This document shows, one piece after another, positions 36,635 through 46,550 of a stretch of DNA of 64,000 nucleotides (within the stretch, counting starts at the first letter, position 1; each line of letters opens with the position of its first letter). The stretch is from positions 62,001 to 126,000 of the forward strand of contig NZ_JAQIBC010000001.1 in the NCBI RefSeq assembly GCF_030347995.1. The letters are read 5' to 3'. The stretch is from Sulfurovum xiamenensis. GTDB taxonomy: Bacteria; Campylobacterota; Campylobacteria; Campylobacterales; Sulfurovaceae. A program made the position numbers and the translations under genes. Below the pieces are notes generated by a model, which saw only the letters and a list, made by a program, of their open reading frames with translations, searched no databases and was not told where the DNA came from.

Positions 36635-38553
36635 GCATTTTAGAAAAAGCCTTTGAGGCAAGAAATAGCAAAGTCAACAAAGTAGAGACAACCAAAGCAT
36701 TGAAGAAGCCAATGGATGTCTATGCCAAACTCGAAGAGATCGCTGCAGCCGGATATGAAGGTTTAGCCAAAGAGGACAGTGCCTATTTTTTAAAATGTTT
36801 TGGACTCTTTGACAAAGGTGAAGACTTTATGCTTCGTGTCCGTGTGCCGGCAGGACAACTGAACTACGAACAGGCGTTACGTATCGGTGAAGTGGCCCAG
36901 AAGTATGGGAATGACTACATCGATCTGACGACACGTATGCAGGTTGAACTGCGTTACTTACAAATAGCAGACATTGCCAAAGTCTTACAAGAACTCAAAG
37001 AAGTAGGTATCTCTACCTTTCAGACCGGTGTGGACAACCCACGTAACATCGTGACCGATCCATTGGATGGCATCGCTTATGATAACATCATCGAGACAAA
37101 ACCCATCATCAATGAGCTCCAAGATATCTTTGGAGAAAATCCGGATTGGATCTCTGTATTACCTCGTAAATTCAATACAGGTATCTTGGGATCTCTTTCC
37201 AACTCCTGTAACATCTTTGGGCATGATTGTTGTTTTGTCTTGGCACAAAAAGATGGGATATTTGGATTTAACATCTATTTGGGTGCCCGTGTAGGCGTAC
37301 AGGCCCAAGATGCAGACCTTTTTGTACATATGGATGAAGTGGGTCTTTTTTATCAATCACTTTTGACTGTGTTTAAAACCTACGGATACCGTGACAACCG
37401 TAACAAAAACCGTTTGGTATTCCTTATCAATGATGTCGGAATTGAGAACTTTGTCAACGCCATTAAAGAAGAGGCCAATGCCGAGTTTAGTTCTGCAGGT
37501 ACAACGATGGTACAGTCTCAAAATATTGCATTAGGGTCCAATAAAGTATTGGGACGTAATGGTAAATTTAATTACAAGATCATCGTGCCATCCGGTATAT
37601 TTAGCGGTACTGACTTGATAGCTGCTGCCCAAGCGGCAAAAAAGTTTGGTACAGGAGACCTGAGACTTACCTATGATCAAAATCTTTATATCATAAACAT
37701 TGCAAAAGATGTACTAGAAGAGCTTGAAGCAACAGAACTTATCACAAGCTATGAGAAGTTCAATAATCTCTACTTTAATGACATGATAGCCTGTGCAGGA
37801 ACAGCTACCTGTAGCTTTGGTGTCATACCTAACAAACCCGATGCCATAGAGATGGCACACTATCTTAATTCCGAAATACCTATAGAAAATGCAACCGTAC
37901 GTATGAACTGGTCTGCCTGTCCTAAAGGGTGTGGCGTACATGGTATCGCTGACATAGGCTTTGAAGGATGTAAGGCCAAAGATGATGGGGGAAATAAAGT
38001 AGATGGGGTACACATATTTGTCGGCGGTAAGATCACAAGAAAAGCAAAAGAAGCACATACTCTACACAAAGCATTACCTATCACTGAAGCGAAACATCAT
38101 GTAAAATATCTGCTTAAAACCTATAGTGCTTTTAAACAAAAAGGTGAAACCTATGAAGCCTTTGATGACAGATATGTATCAGCGAACTACTCTTTTCAAG
38201 CCCTTGCATTTTACACAAAGATAAATTATATCCTCAATGAAAAACTTGGATTGGATCTTTGGTTTAAACTTGAAAGTAACCCCAAAACATTTAAAAAAGA
38301 AGAGTTTGAACTGTTTACTTTCGGATTGAAGCTCTTTAAACTGCTTACCGGTGAAAAGCGTTATGAATCGGTAGAAAACTTTGAACCTGTACTGACTAAA
38401 CCCAGAAGCATCACAAGAGATGAAGTGACCAAACTCAATCCAAAAGTCCCAGCTAAGCTCTCAGAAGTCATCTATACTATGACCCATCCAGAGAAAAGAG
38501 AACGGGCACAGGTCTTCTCCGAACTGATCGTAGCACTCAAAGAAGTGGATTAG
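36631..38553 (+). CDS. nirA: Assimilatory nitrite reductase, siroheme type (NirA-like)
   Basis: Reduces nitrite to ammonium with six electrons, probably from ferredoxin. The 640-residue protein has two sulfite/nitrite reductase repeats (RVRVPAGQLNYEQALRIGEV; YKIIVPSGIFSGTDLIAAA). The ligands of the 4Fe-4S/siroheme centre are CAGTATC (Cys-x5-Cys) and CPKGC (Cys-x3-Cys). Placement between siroheme synthase and nitrate reductase favours nitrite over sulfite as the substrate. It begins inside the cysG stop (ATGA) and ends immediately before the nitrate reductase start. Confidence 0.9.
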   Translation: MSILEKAFEARNSKVNKVETTKALKKPMDVYAKLEEIAAAGYEGLAKEDSAYFLKCFGLFDKGEDFMLRVRVPAGQLNYEQALRIGEVAQKYGNDYIDLTTRMQVELRYLQIADIAKVLQELKEVGISTFQTGVDNPRNIVTDPLDGIAYDNIIETKPIINELQDIFGENPDWISVLPRKFNTGILGSLSNSCNIFGHDCCFVLAQKDGIFGFNIYLGARVGVQAQDADLFVHMDEVGLFYQSLLTVFKTYGYRDNRNKNRLVFLINDVGIENFVNAIKEEANAEFSSAGTTMVQSQNIALGSNKVLGRNGKFNYKIIVPSGIFSGTDLIAAAQAAKKFGTGDLRLTYDQNLYIINIAKDVLEELEATELITSYEKFNNLYFNDMIACAGTATCSFGVIPNKPDAIEMAHYLNSEIPIENATVRMNWSACPKGCGVHGIADIGFEGCKAKDDGGNKVDGVHIFVGGKITRKAKEAHTLHKALPITEAKHHVKYLLKTYSAFKQKGETYEAFDDRYVSANYSFQALAFYTKINYILNEKLGLDLWFKLESNPKTFKKEEFELFTFGLKLFKLLTGEKRYESVENFEPVLTKPRSITRDEVTKLNPKVPAKLSEVIYTMTHPEKRERAQVFSELIVALKEVD

Positions 38554-40569
38554 ATGAGTCAAACAGTTTGTGCATATTGTGGTGTGGGATGCAAATTTGA
38601 ACTCATCAATCATAAGCTTAAAGGTGTCAAAGATTATCCTTCAAACCAGGGAATGTCATGTGCCAAAGGTATCTCACAATCCCAAACCATCCATACCAAT
38701 AGATTGTTAGAGGTACACTATAGAGACTCCATAGAAGAGAGTTTCAGACCATCCACCTATGAGGATAGCTTTCAATTGATCGCTGAAAAAATCAAACAGT
38801 CTACCCACCCTGATAAAATCGGATTTTATCTTTCCGGGCAAATGCTTAATGAAGACTATTACGTAGCCAATAAACTTGCAAAAGGTTTTGTTGGAACAGC
38901 CAATTGTGATACCAATTCACGAACATGCATGGCAAGTGCCGTTGTAGGATACAAAAAATCTTTCGGTATGGATTATGTCCCTGTAAGAATGGAAGAGATT
39001 GAACACTGTCATTTAATGATACTCATTGGTGCCAATACTGCAGAAGCCCATGTTGTCTTGCACAACAAAATCAAAAAAGCACAAAAAAAAGGATTAAAGG
39101 TTGTCGTCATTGATCCAAGATTTACACTGACTGCACAAAGTGCTGACCTCTACTTACCTCTTAAGGTCGGTACAGATATCGATCTTTTAAATCTACTTGC
39201 AATCAAACTGATAAAAGAAGACCAACTAGATCATGATTTTATCAAGGAGCATAGTAACTATTTCAATAGCTATAAAGAGAAGCTCTTGGCACTTGATGAA
39301 AAGGTACTCCTGAAGAGCACACAACTTTCTGAAGAGATTTTTGAAGCCTTTTATAGACTTTTCAAACAAAGTAAAAATATTATCACTGCATGGACCATGG
39401 GTATTAATCAATCCGTTCAGGGTGTAGATAAAAATCTTGCGATCAACAATCTACATATACTGACAGGACAGATCAATAAAAAAGGCTCAGGTCCCTTATC
39501 TCTAACGGGACAACCCAATGCAATGGGTGGAAGAGAAGTAGGAGGTTTGAGTACAACGTTGGCCGTCCATTTGGACTACAGTGAGGAGAACTGCCAAAAA
39601 GTAGCTGATTTCTGGAAGAGTGATAAAATACCCAAAAAAAATGGTCTCACAGCGTTTGAAATGATAGAAAAAGCCGATCAGAATGGACTGGACATACTTA
39701 TCATCTGTCATACGGATCCTGTCTATCATCTGCCTCATAGAAGGTTTGTTGAAGAAGCATTCAAGAAGATCCCTCTGGTGATTGAGATCAATGCGTATCA
39801 GGGAAGTGAAACATCTAAGTTCGCTCATATCCTCATACCAGCTGTACCCTTTGGAGAAAAAGAAGGCACACAGACAAACCTTGACAGAACATTGACACGT
39901 GTAGTAGCTTTTGAAACGAAGCATGGTTTACTTCAAGATTGGGAAGTGTTTGCCCAAATAGGGAAGCATTTAGGTCATGAAAAGGCATTTGATTTCAGAT
40001 CATCCAAAGAAGTCTTTGAAGAGTACCAGGAGATGACAAAATTAAGTTATAGAAAGCACCTTGACATCTATAAAGCACAGTATGATGATCTTGAACATAC
40101 ACCGTTTATATGGGGAGAAACACTCTATGATCAAAATCACTTTTTGACGCCAGACAGAAAAGCGAATCTTTTTTTTATAGAAAACCAAAATCTATCTGAG
40201 CAGCCATCGCAAGCGTATCCCTTTATTCTCCTCACAGGACGAACAAGAGATCAATGGCATACAGGAAGTAAAACAGGATATGCAGAAAATCTTTTAAAAT
40301 ATAAAGCACTGGAATTTGTAGAAATGAACCAAAAGGATGCTGCAGCCTTTCAGCTCAATGAGGGTGAAATAGTAAAAATAGTCTCTAGCAGAGGAGAACT
40401 TAAAGCAAAAGTTGTTTTCGCAGATATCAATCCCAAGACCATTTTCATCCCTATTTCACATAGAGATATCAATTATCTTACCGATGATACACTTGACCCA
40501 CTTTCAAAAGAACCTGATTATAACCATAGTGCAGTAAGAATAGAAAAAATAGAGAGCATGATACTCTAA
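38554..40569 (+). CDS. Assimilatory nitrate reductase catalytic subunit (NarB/NasC-like)
   Basis: A cytoplasmic molybdopterin oxidoreductase of 671 residues. The N-terminal 4Fe-4S motif is CAYCGVGC with a fourth Cys in GMSCAKG. The molybdopterin segments GFYLSGQMLNEDYYVANKLAKG, TNSRTCMAS, ILTGQINKKGSGPLSLTGQPNAMGGREVGG and LTGRTRDQWHTGSKTG follow. There is no signal peptide or Tat motif and no long NAD(P)H/FAD extension, so it is the ferredoxin or small-partner type. It directly follows nirA, which consumes its product. Confidence 0.9.
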   Translation: MSQTVCAYCGVGCKFELINHKLKGVKDYPSNQGMSCAKGISQSQTIHTNRLLEVHYRDSIEESFRPSTYEDSFQLIAEKIKQSTHPDKIGFYLSGQMLNEDYYVANKLAKGFVGTANCDTNSRTCMASAVVGYKKSFGMDYVPVRMEEIEHCHLMILIGANTAEAHVVLHNKIKKAQKKGLKVVVIDPRFTLTAQSADLYLPLKVGTDIDLLNLLAIKLIKEDQLDHDFIKEHSNYFNSYKEKLLALDEKVLLKSTQLSEEIFEAFYRLFKQSKNIITAWTMGINQSVQGVDKNLAINNLHILTGQINKKGSGPLSLTGQPNAMGGREVGGLSTTLAVHLDYSEENCQKVADFWKSDKIPKKNGLTAFEMIEKADQNGLDILIICHTDPVYHLPHRRFVEEAFKKIPLVIEINAYQGSETSKFAHILIPAVPFGEKEGTQTNLDRTLTRVVAFETKHGLLQDWEVFAQIGKHLGHEKAFDFRSSKEVFEEYQEMTKLSYRKHLDIYKAQYDDLEHTPFIWGETLYDQNHFLTPDRKANLFFIENQNLSEQPSQAYPFILLTGRTRDQWHTGSKTGYAENLLKYKALEFVEMNQKDAAAFQLNEGEIVKIVSSRGELKAKVVFADINPKTIFIPISHRDINYLTDDTLDPLSKEPDYNHSAVRIEKIESMIL

Positions 40570-40585
40570 TAAATCTAGACATACA

Positions 40586-41434
40586 CTACAATAAATGCTC
40601 CAAATCATTCAAGTCGAACAAAAGCAGGTCATTATCCTGTGTTTGTAAGAGTTCATTCGAAAATCCGCTCTTCGAAAATAGTGCATAGACATCAACTTTT
40701 ATACCCGACTCCACTGCTTTGGCCTTGAGCTTAGTGAGTTCATTCTTGCATACTTTTCTGTCTTTGTACTTACACTCTCCCAAGATGACCTTCTTATCTT
40801 GACTCACCGCTAAAATGTCAAATTCACTGTGAATATTCCAAAAACTTCCACTATCTACGATAGTATTATGCTCTGCATAATGCTGTATTAAAAGTGCATC
40901 ACAAAGTTGTTCATAGACCAGCGAACGTAAACGCTCATAGTGTTTCTCAAAGTTCTTTAAAAAAGCATCACCCTTCCCTAGAGCCAGATCTTTTTTATAA
41001 TAGGTCACAAAACCAAACCAAAAACGCATAAATGGCTGTACAAAACGGAGTTTATCCTGTACACGGTAAGAGCGTTGCTCTTTCTTAAGTTTATGTTTGG
41101 GATGACTGCGCAGCGGAGATTCTCTTGAGGCTTCGACTTTCAGTACATTTAAGTCGACCAATTCCTGGACAATCTTCTCTCCAAGAGCCTCACTTACTTT
41201 TGCTTTTCTAAGTACAGAATAAAATTTTCCATCCCCTCTGGCTACTGCCATGAGTATTTCACGATAGGGACTTTCTAAAAGATACGAGGGAGAGACAAGT
41301 GCTTGAAATTTTGAGAAATTTTGCACAAAATTTGACTCGACCATAGAAAAGACATCATCAAAATAGTCTAATTCTATATTTTTGCCAATACCGCCCAAAA
41401 TAGAGAAATACTCAACAGCCTGTTCCAGTTCCAA
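40586..41434 (-). CDS. DUF234-type protein, nuclease-like, without its ATPase half
   Basis: 282 residues resembling the C-terminal part of archaeal-type ATPases with a DUF234 domain. The segment YRVQDKLRFVQPFMRFWFGFV is typical. The C-terminal HSEFDILAVSQDKKVILGECKYKDRK resembles a PD-(D/E)xK nuclease core (Asp, then Glu-x-Lys). The usual N-terminal P-loop domain is absent, and the start at 41434 follows plain noncoding DNA. It is the only minus-strand gene among plus-strand nitrogen genes, which suggests an independent arrival. The function is unknown. Confidence 0.7.
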   Translation of the reverse strand: MELEQAVEYFSILGGIGKNIELDYFDDVFSMVESNFVQNFSKFQALVSPSYLLESPYREILMAVARGDGKFYSVLRKAKVSEALGEKIVQELVDLNVLKVEASRESPLRSHPKHKLKKEQRSYRVQDKLRFVQPFMRFWFGFVTYYKKDLALGKGDAFLKNFEKHYERLRSLVYEQLCDALLIQHYAEHNTIVDSGSFWNIHSEFDILAVSQDKKVILGECKYKDRKVCKNELTKLKAKAVESGIKVDVYALFSKSGFSNELLQTQDNDLLLFDLNDLEHLL

Positions 41435-41572
41435 GTAAGAAAAATGCCGGTAAAACCTTTGAAATGATGCTTTGATGTAATCCCTTTATCCATAAATTAA
41501 ATTATTTTAACATACTTTTATTTTAATTTTTGTATGATTGATGCCTAATAATTAAACAAACTAAAGAGTATT

Positions 41573-42307
41573 ATGGAAACATTTTTTAGCAAATCAGATA
41601 AAATACAACATATCATCAAGAGTTTTACCCTCACAAAGACACTTTTTGTTTCGTCTATCATCATCGGTGAAGCACATACCGGTAAAAAGTCACTTGCACG
41701 ATACCTTTTTCCAGATACACCTTTGGTTTCAGGTAACAATCAAAAAGAAGTTGAAGAGGCACTTGAACAGAATGATGAGCTGATCATCACCAATTTTGAA
41801 AAGCTCAGTAATCAAAATTCTCTTGATTTTACCAATAAACGTATCATTGCCACAGCAGATTATATGGGTAATCCTGAGCTTATTGATGACCTTTTTGCTT
41901 TTATCTATACCATGCCATCACTGCAAGAACGTCCTGAAGACATCACATACTTAAAAGATCTCTTCATCAAAGAGGCATGTTCTACTTTAATGATAGATGA
42001 GAATACATGTGACTCTGAACACATTCCTCTTAATCTTACTAAAAACACTAAAAGTCTCAAAAGGTCTGTCTATATACACGTGATGAAACAAAGTATGCAT
42101 GCACAAGATATAGAAGAGATACTTTACCACTATTTACTCAAACACCTTGATGGTAATGATGCGTACAGGGAATATCTTGGCTTATATGAAAAGCCTCTTA
42201 TAGAAGCAGGACTTCATAAATTTGGTTCACAACTGCAACTTTCGCAGGTGTTAGGAATCAACAGAAACACACTTAGAAAGAAGATACATGAGCACAACAT
42301 CGATTGA
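41573..42307 (+). CDS. NtrC-like regulator lacking receiver domain and GAFTGA loop
   Basis: A 244-residue protein. Residues 32-43 (GEAHTGKKSLAR) match the Walker A of NtrC-type AAA+ domains. The segment RIIATADYMGNPELIDDLFAFIYTMP-LQERPEDI matches the later part of that domain. The stretch that should hold the sigma54-contacting GAFTGA loop is missing, and the Walker B is degenerate (ELIITNFEKL). The last 40 residues are a Fis-type helix-turn-helix (LSQVLGINRNTLRKKIHEH). There is no receiver domain. It overlaps the NtrB-like gene and precedes two amt-glnK cassettes. I infer a DNA-binding nitrogen regulator that cannot activate sigma54. Confidence 0.72.
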   Translation: METFFSKSDKIQHIIKSFTLTKTLFVSSIIIGEAHTGKKSLARYLFPDTPLVSGNNQKEVEEALEQNDELIITNFEKLSNQNSLDFTNKRIIATADYMGNPELIDDLFAFIYTMPSLQERPEDITYLKDLFIKEACSTLMIDENTCDSEHIPLNLTKNTKSLKRSVYIHVMKQSMHAQDIEEILYHYLLKHLDGNDAYREYLGLYEKPLIEAGLHKFGSQLQLSQVLGINRNTLRKKIHEHNID

Positions 42308-42989
42308 TTTTAAATCTTTTATAGAATGGGATAACAATCCATTTATCCTTTTTAATGATCAGGGGAAAATACTCTACCTCAATAACGCTGCAGAAATTTT
42401 ATTTGGGTATGTGACTAAAAAAGAACTCTATGATATTGCTTTATCTTATGCGCCTCAAACTTTTGGTTATAAGACCACTTCACTCTCACTTAATTATGAT
42501 ACCTATACCTTTCACGCTATTACAGTAGGATATGAGAATGAAGAGCAAATTTCCTTACGTCTATACAACATGCCACGTATTAAACCCGCACGTAAAATAG
42601 AAAAAGACAAACTTATTACCACGGATATCAACATTCTGCTTGAGGCTAACATAGCCCTATTTAGAACAAAAAACAGTAATCCTCTTAAGCTTTTAACCGA
42701 TCAGGATCTACCCGCATTTAAAATAGATCAAAATAATTTTTCTAAACTTCTAAGAAAAACACTCAATGCCTTTAGAGCTTCAGACTCCATTGATATATCT
42801 CTTACACTACTTTTTGGTCAGCATGTCATGATAGAGGATCAAAAAGTCTCTATTGCTCAACTTTCTATACTGGCCAATGGACGCTACACAGATACAGATG
42901 ATGAGATATGTATACATGCAGAAATGAGTCAGATCAAATGTATTCTCAAAGAACACTCTATTAAACTTGAAATACCACTTATTCAATAA
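42288..42989 (+). CDS. NtrB-like PAS protein lacking the phosphorylated His region
   Basis: 233 residues. The N-terminal 75 or so form a PAS domain (NPFILFNDQGKILYLNNAAEILFGY), as in NtrB. No H-box of a histidine kinase is visible. The C-terminal part (AFKIDQNNFSKLLRKTLNAF, then LKEHSIKLEIPL at the end) looks like a worn ATPase domain with an N-box remnant but no glycine boxes. It overlaps the NtrC-like gene by 20 nt, so the two are probably made together. It may sense a signal or bind a PII protein without phosphotransfer; this is inference. Confidence 0.65.
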   Translation: MSTTSIDFKSFIEWDNNPFILFNDQGKILYLNNAAEILFGYVTKKELYDIALSYAPQTFGYKTTSLSLNYDTYTFHAITVGYENEEQISLRLYNMPRIKPARKIEKDKLITTDINILLEANIALFRTKNSNPLKLLTDQDLPAFKIDQNNFSKLLRKTLNAFRASDSIDISLTLLFGQHVMIEDQKVSIAQLSILANGRYTDTDDEICIHAEMSQIKCILKEHSIKLEIPLIQ

Positions 42990-42999
42990 AAAACCGTAT

Positions 43000-43016
43000 T
43001 GATTAAAATTTAATCA
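43000..43016. promoter_or_regulatory. 17-bp palindromic operator before the first amt gene
   Basis: TGATTAAAATTTAATCA is a perfect inverted repeat of 8 bp around one central base. It ends 70 bp before the amt start, and its centre is 42.5 bp upstream of the centre of a TG-T-TACTAT extended -10. The same palindrome design occurs before the second amt gene. Confidence 0.65.
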
Positions 43017-43044
43017 TCCACCTATGATAAAAAATTATCATTCA

Positions 43045-43053
43045 TGTTACTAT
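43045..43053 (+). promoter_or_regulatory. Extended -10 of the first amt gene
   Basis: TG-T-TACTAT lies 34 bp before the ATG. It resembles an extended sigma70 -10. No GG-N10-GC sigma54 element is present in the gap. Confidence 0.45.
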
Positions 43054-43086
43054 TGTCTTGTAAAAATTAATTTAAAAGGAAATAGC

Positions 43087-44394
43087 ATGAAACTAAAACT
43101 TTCGGCTCTAATGGCAATGTTTTTGCCTATCTTCGCTTTTGCAGAAGATAAACTGGACACAGGTGATACAGCATGGATGATGGTATCAACAGCATTTGTA
43201 CTTCTTATGACACCAGCAGGACTGGCACTTTTCTATGGAGGTATGACAAGAGCTAAAAATGTACTCAATACCTATGCAATGGTAATGGGTGCATTTGTTG
43301 TAGCATTTGTTGTATGGATAATTGCAGGGTATTCTATCGCATTTGGAACCAATGAAAGCGCTATGCTTCAAAATGTATTTGGTGGATTTGGTAATGTAAT
43401 GCTAGATGGTATTAAGTGGACGGATCTATCTGGTTCATACCCTACTTATGTATTTATTGCATTCCAAGGTACGTTTGCCGCTATTACCGTAGCGATTGCT
43501 GCAGGTTCTGTGATCGAACGTATGAAGTTTTCAACATGGATGGTAGTTGTGATCCTTTGGGGCCTTCTTGTTTATGCTCCAATAACACACATGGTATGGG
43601 GTGGTGACGGTGCACTTCTTTTTGATGCTGGTGCGCTTGATTTTGCCGGTGGTACTGTTGTACACATGAATGGTGGTTTAGCTGGTCTTGTTCTTGCACT
43701 GTTGGTTGGTAAAAGAGCTGGTTACCCTAAAGTGGCTATGAAACCATATAGTATCCTTCTTACTGCTGTAGGTGCAGCACTCTTATGGTTCGGTTGGTAT
43801 GGATTCAACGGTGGTTCTGCATTTGGTGCAAACGCTATCGCTGGTCTTGCTGTAATGACAACAACTGTTGCAACTGCTGCAGCTGCTGTAACTTGGATGC
43901 TTCTTGAGTGGTTTGTCTTTAAAAAGCCAACACTTCTTGGAATTGCCTCAGGTATCATTGCCGGTCTGGTTGCGATCACGCCTGCGGCTGGTTTTGTAAG
44001 CGTTGGTGGAGCATTTGTAGTAGGTATCGTTGGTTCTATCATTGCATTCTTCGGTGTCGTAACACTTAAGAAAAAACTTGGTTACGATGATTCTCTTGAT
44101 GCATTTGGTATCCACTTCCTAGCAGGACTCTGGGGTGCACTTGCAACTGGTCTTCTTGCTCTTGATGATAAAGATCTACTTTGGGATGGTCCACTTAAAG
44201 AGAGTGGTGATAGAATGGGACAATTCATGGTACAACTTGAGTCAGTAGTCGTTGTTGGTCTCTTTACACTTATCGGAACTGTCATCATTTACTACATCGC
44301 TTCAGCGGTTACAGGTGGTGCAAGAGTAGATGAGGAAACTGAGTCAGCTGGTCTTGATGAAATAGTTCACGGTGAAAATGTAGTGAATGCCTAA
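43087..44394 (+). CDS. amt: Ammonium transporter (first copy)
   Basis: A 435-residue Amt channel. It has a cleavable-type signal peptide (KLKLSALMAMFLPIFAFA), then about eleven helices. Family segments are TPAGLALFYGGMTRAKNVLN, HMVWGGDGALLFDAGALDFAGGTVVHMNGG with the first pore His, GWYGFNGGSAFGANAIAG, and GIHFLAGLWGALATGLLA with the second pore His. AAAAGGAAA precedes the ATG at 43087; the upstream frame is not family-like. A glnK gene follows after 37 bp, the usual PII partner that blocks the channel under nitrogen sufficiency. Confidence 0.95.
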   Translation: MKLKLSALMAMFLPIFAFAEDKLDTGDTAWMMVSTAFVLLMTPAGLALFYGGMTRAKNVLNTYAMVMGAFVVAFVVWIIAGYSIAFGTNESAMLQNVFGGFGNVMLDGIKWTDLSGSYPTYVFIAFQGTFAAITVAIAAGSVIERMKFSTWMVVVILWGLLVYAPITHMVWGGDGALLFDAGALDFAGGTVVHMNGGLAGLVLALLVGKRAGYPKVAMKPYSILLTAVGAALLWFGWYGFNGGSAFGANAIAGLAVMTTTVATAAAAVTWMLLEWFVFKKPTLLGIASGIIAGLVAITPAAGFVSVGGAFVVGIVGSIIAFFGVVTLKKKLGYDDSLDAFGIHFLAGLWGALATGLLALDDKDLLWDGPLKESGDRMGQFMVQLESVVVVGLFTLIGTVIIYYIASAVTGGARVDEETESAGLDEIVHGENVVNA

Positions 44395-44428
44395 GACATG
44401 CACTACGCTATAATTAATAAAGGATTGA

Positions 44429-44773
<345 letters not shown>

Positions 44774-44819
44774 TCTGTAGAGGGAGGAAAACAATGCCTT
44801 ATGAACTCTAAGCTTTTAC

Positions 44820-44844
44820 AGGGAGAAGAAAAAACCTTCTCCCT
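44820..44844 (+). terminator. 9-bp hairpin after the first glnK
   Basis: AGGGAGAAG and CTTCTCCCT enclose a 7-nt loop. It is 46 bp after the glnK stop and just before the second operator. The downstream sequence is pyrimidine-rich (CTCCTTCT) rather than a pure T-run, so termination may be partial. Confidence 0.55.
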
Positions 44845-44851
44845 CTCCTTC

Positions 44852-44868
44852 TGATTAATAATTAATCA
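44852..44868. promoter_or_regulatory. 17-bp palindromic operator before the second amt gene
   Basis: TGATTAATAATTAATCA is a perfect inverted repeat of 8 bp around one base, with both half-sites TGATTAA/TTAATCA as at 43000-43016. It ends 120 bp before the amt start. A TATAAA at 44896-44901 is 38.5 bp from its centre, slightly closer than in the other three promoters; other -10-like words lie nearer the gene. Confidence 0.65.
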
Positions 44869-44988
44869 ATTTTTCCCTAAATTCCTTATTTTCCTTATAA
44901 AACTGCCTTATTTTCGAACACTATAGACACTTCCAATATATTCAAATAACCGATACAATACCCATAACTAGAATATAAGGAACTAATT

Positions 44989-46161
44989 ATGGAAATAAAT
45001 TACGTTATAGATACCCTCTTCGCACTCTTTGCCATGACACTTATCATCTTTATGGTACCTGGTTTTGCGATGCTTGAAGCAGGATTGGTACGAACAAAAA
45101 ATGTCACTTCAGTACTGACTGTAAATGTAATGATCTATGCGGTCGCTTCTCTGGCATTTTTACTGATAGGGTATGAGCTTGCATTTGGAAGCTGGGAGCA
45201 TCAAGACGGTATGAGCAAATGGGCATTTTTTATGTTTCAAATGGCATTTGTAGGGAAAGTCGTCAATATAATGAGTGGTGGAGTGAGTGAACGTTCTCGT
45301 ATCCTGCCTTTAGCTATATTCACCATTGCTGTTGGTGCATTGATCTATCCGATCATCGTTAACCTTACATGGGGAGCAAATTTTTTAGCCGGCACAGCCT
45401 TGGATATCTCAGCACTTTCAGATCTTGCAGGATCCACTGTGATCCATTCTACCGGAGGTTGGGCACTGCTCGCAGCTATACTCATTATGGGACCTAGACG
45501 AGGAAGATACAAAGACAATATCGTTCGTGTTATCCCCGCATCTAATATTCCTTTGGTCACATTGGGAGCGCTATTGCTTTGGATCGGTTGGTTTGGATTT
45601 AACGGTGGTTCTGTGGGAGCGATCTCATCAAAAGAGAATGCGGATACTGTCGCACTCACTATTATGAATACCAATACTGCTGGTCTTGCAGGAGCTATCT
45701 CAGGATGGCTACTGACTTACTTTAGATATAAGAAATTCGATATCACGGTCATACTCAATGGCGCACTAGGCGGACTTGTCGCAGTTACAGCCGGACCAGA
45801 CCAATATGATATCCATACCCCTATACTCATTGGTGCGATCGGGGGAGCTTTAGTTGTCCTATTTGTACCTATTTTTGATAAATTCAGAATGGATGATCCT
45901 GTGGGTGCATTATCCGTTCACTTAATCAATGGTATCTGGGGTACACTTGCAGTAGGTATTTTTGTAGCAGATGTAAGCATCTGGACACAATTAAAAGGTA
46001 TACTTGTTGTAGGTATGATTGTTTTTCCACTTTCATGGATTACAATATACATTATTAACAAAATCTTTGTACTTCGTGCAAATGATGAAGAACAACTTGA
46101 GGGAATCGATGCGACAGAGTGTGGTATAGAATCATACCCAGAATTTAAACGTAGTATATAA
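44989..46161 (+). CDS. amt: Ammonium transporter (second copy)
   Basis: A 390-residue Amt without a cleaved signal peptide, clearly diverged from the first copy. Motifs are VPGFAMLEAGLVRTKNVTSV, the first pore His in GSTVIHSTGGW, LLWIGWFGFNGGSVGA, and the second pore His in LSVHLINGIWGTLAVG. AAGGAAC precedes the ATG. It forms a cassette with the second glnK, which starts 11 bp after the stop. The divergence suggests two channels with different affinity or regulation, not a recent duplication. Confidence 0.94.
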   Translation: MEINYVIDTLFALFAMTLIIFMVPGFAMLEAGLVRTKNVTSVLTVNVMIYAVASLAFLLIGYELAFGSWEHQDGMSKWAFFMFQMAFVGKVVNIMSGGVSERSRILPLAIFTIAVGALIYPIIVNLTWGANFLAGTALDISALSDLAGSTVIHSTGGWALLAAILIMGPRRGRYKDNIVRVIPASNIPLVTLGALLLWIGWFGFNGGSVGAISSKENADTVALTIMNTNTAGLAGAISGWLLTYFRYKKFDITVILNGALGGLVAVTAGPDQYDIHTPILIGAIGGALVVLFVPIFDKFRMDDPVGALSVHLINGIWGTLAVGIFVADVSIWTQLKGILVVGMIVFPLSWITIYIINKIFVLRANDEEQLEGIDATECGIESYPEFKRSI

Positions 46162-46169
46162 GGAGATAA

Positions 46170-46514
<345 letters not shown>

Positions 46515-46550
46515 GTACTAGGTGTACCCCATAATGCTGACGAAGAGGCT

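Noticed and set aside
36631..38553. Sulfite reductase instead of nitrite reductase
   Set aside because: The fold does not exclude it, but the position between siroheme synthase, nitrate reductase and narK makes nitrite the likely substrate.
43000..43016. FNR/CRP-type box (TTGAT-N4-ATCAA)
   Set aside because: The half-sites are in the wrong spacing for FNR/CRP; the symmetric unit is TGATTAA-N3-TTAATCA.
42990..43086. Sigma54 promoter before the first amt gene
   Set aside because: No GG-N10-GC element is present; the same holds for the gap before the second amt gene, and sigma70-like -10 boxes fit better.
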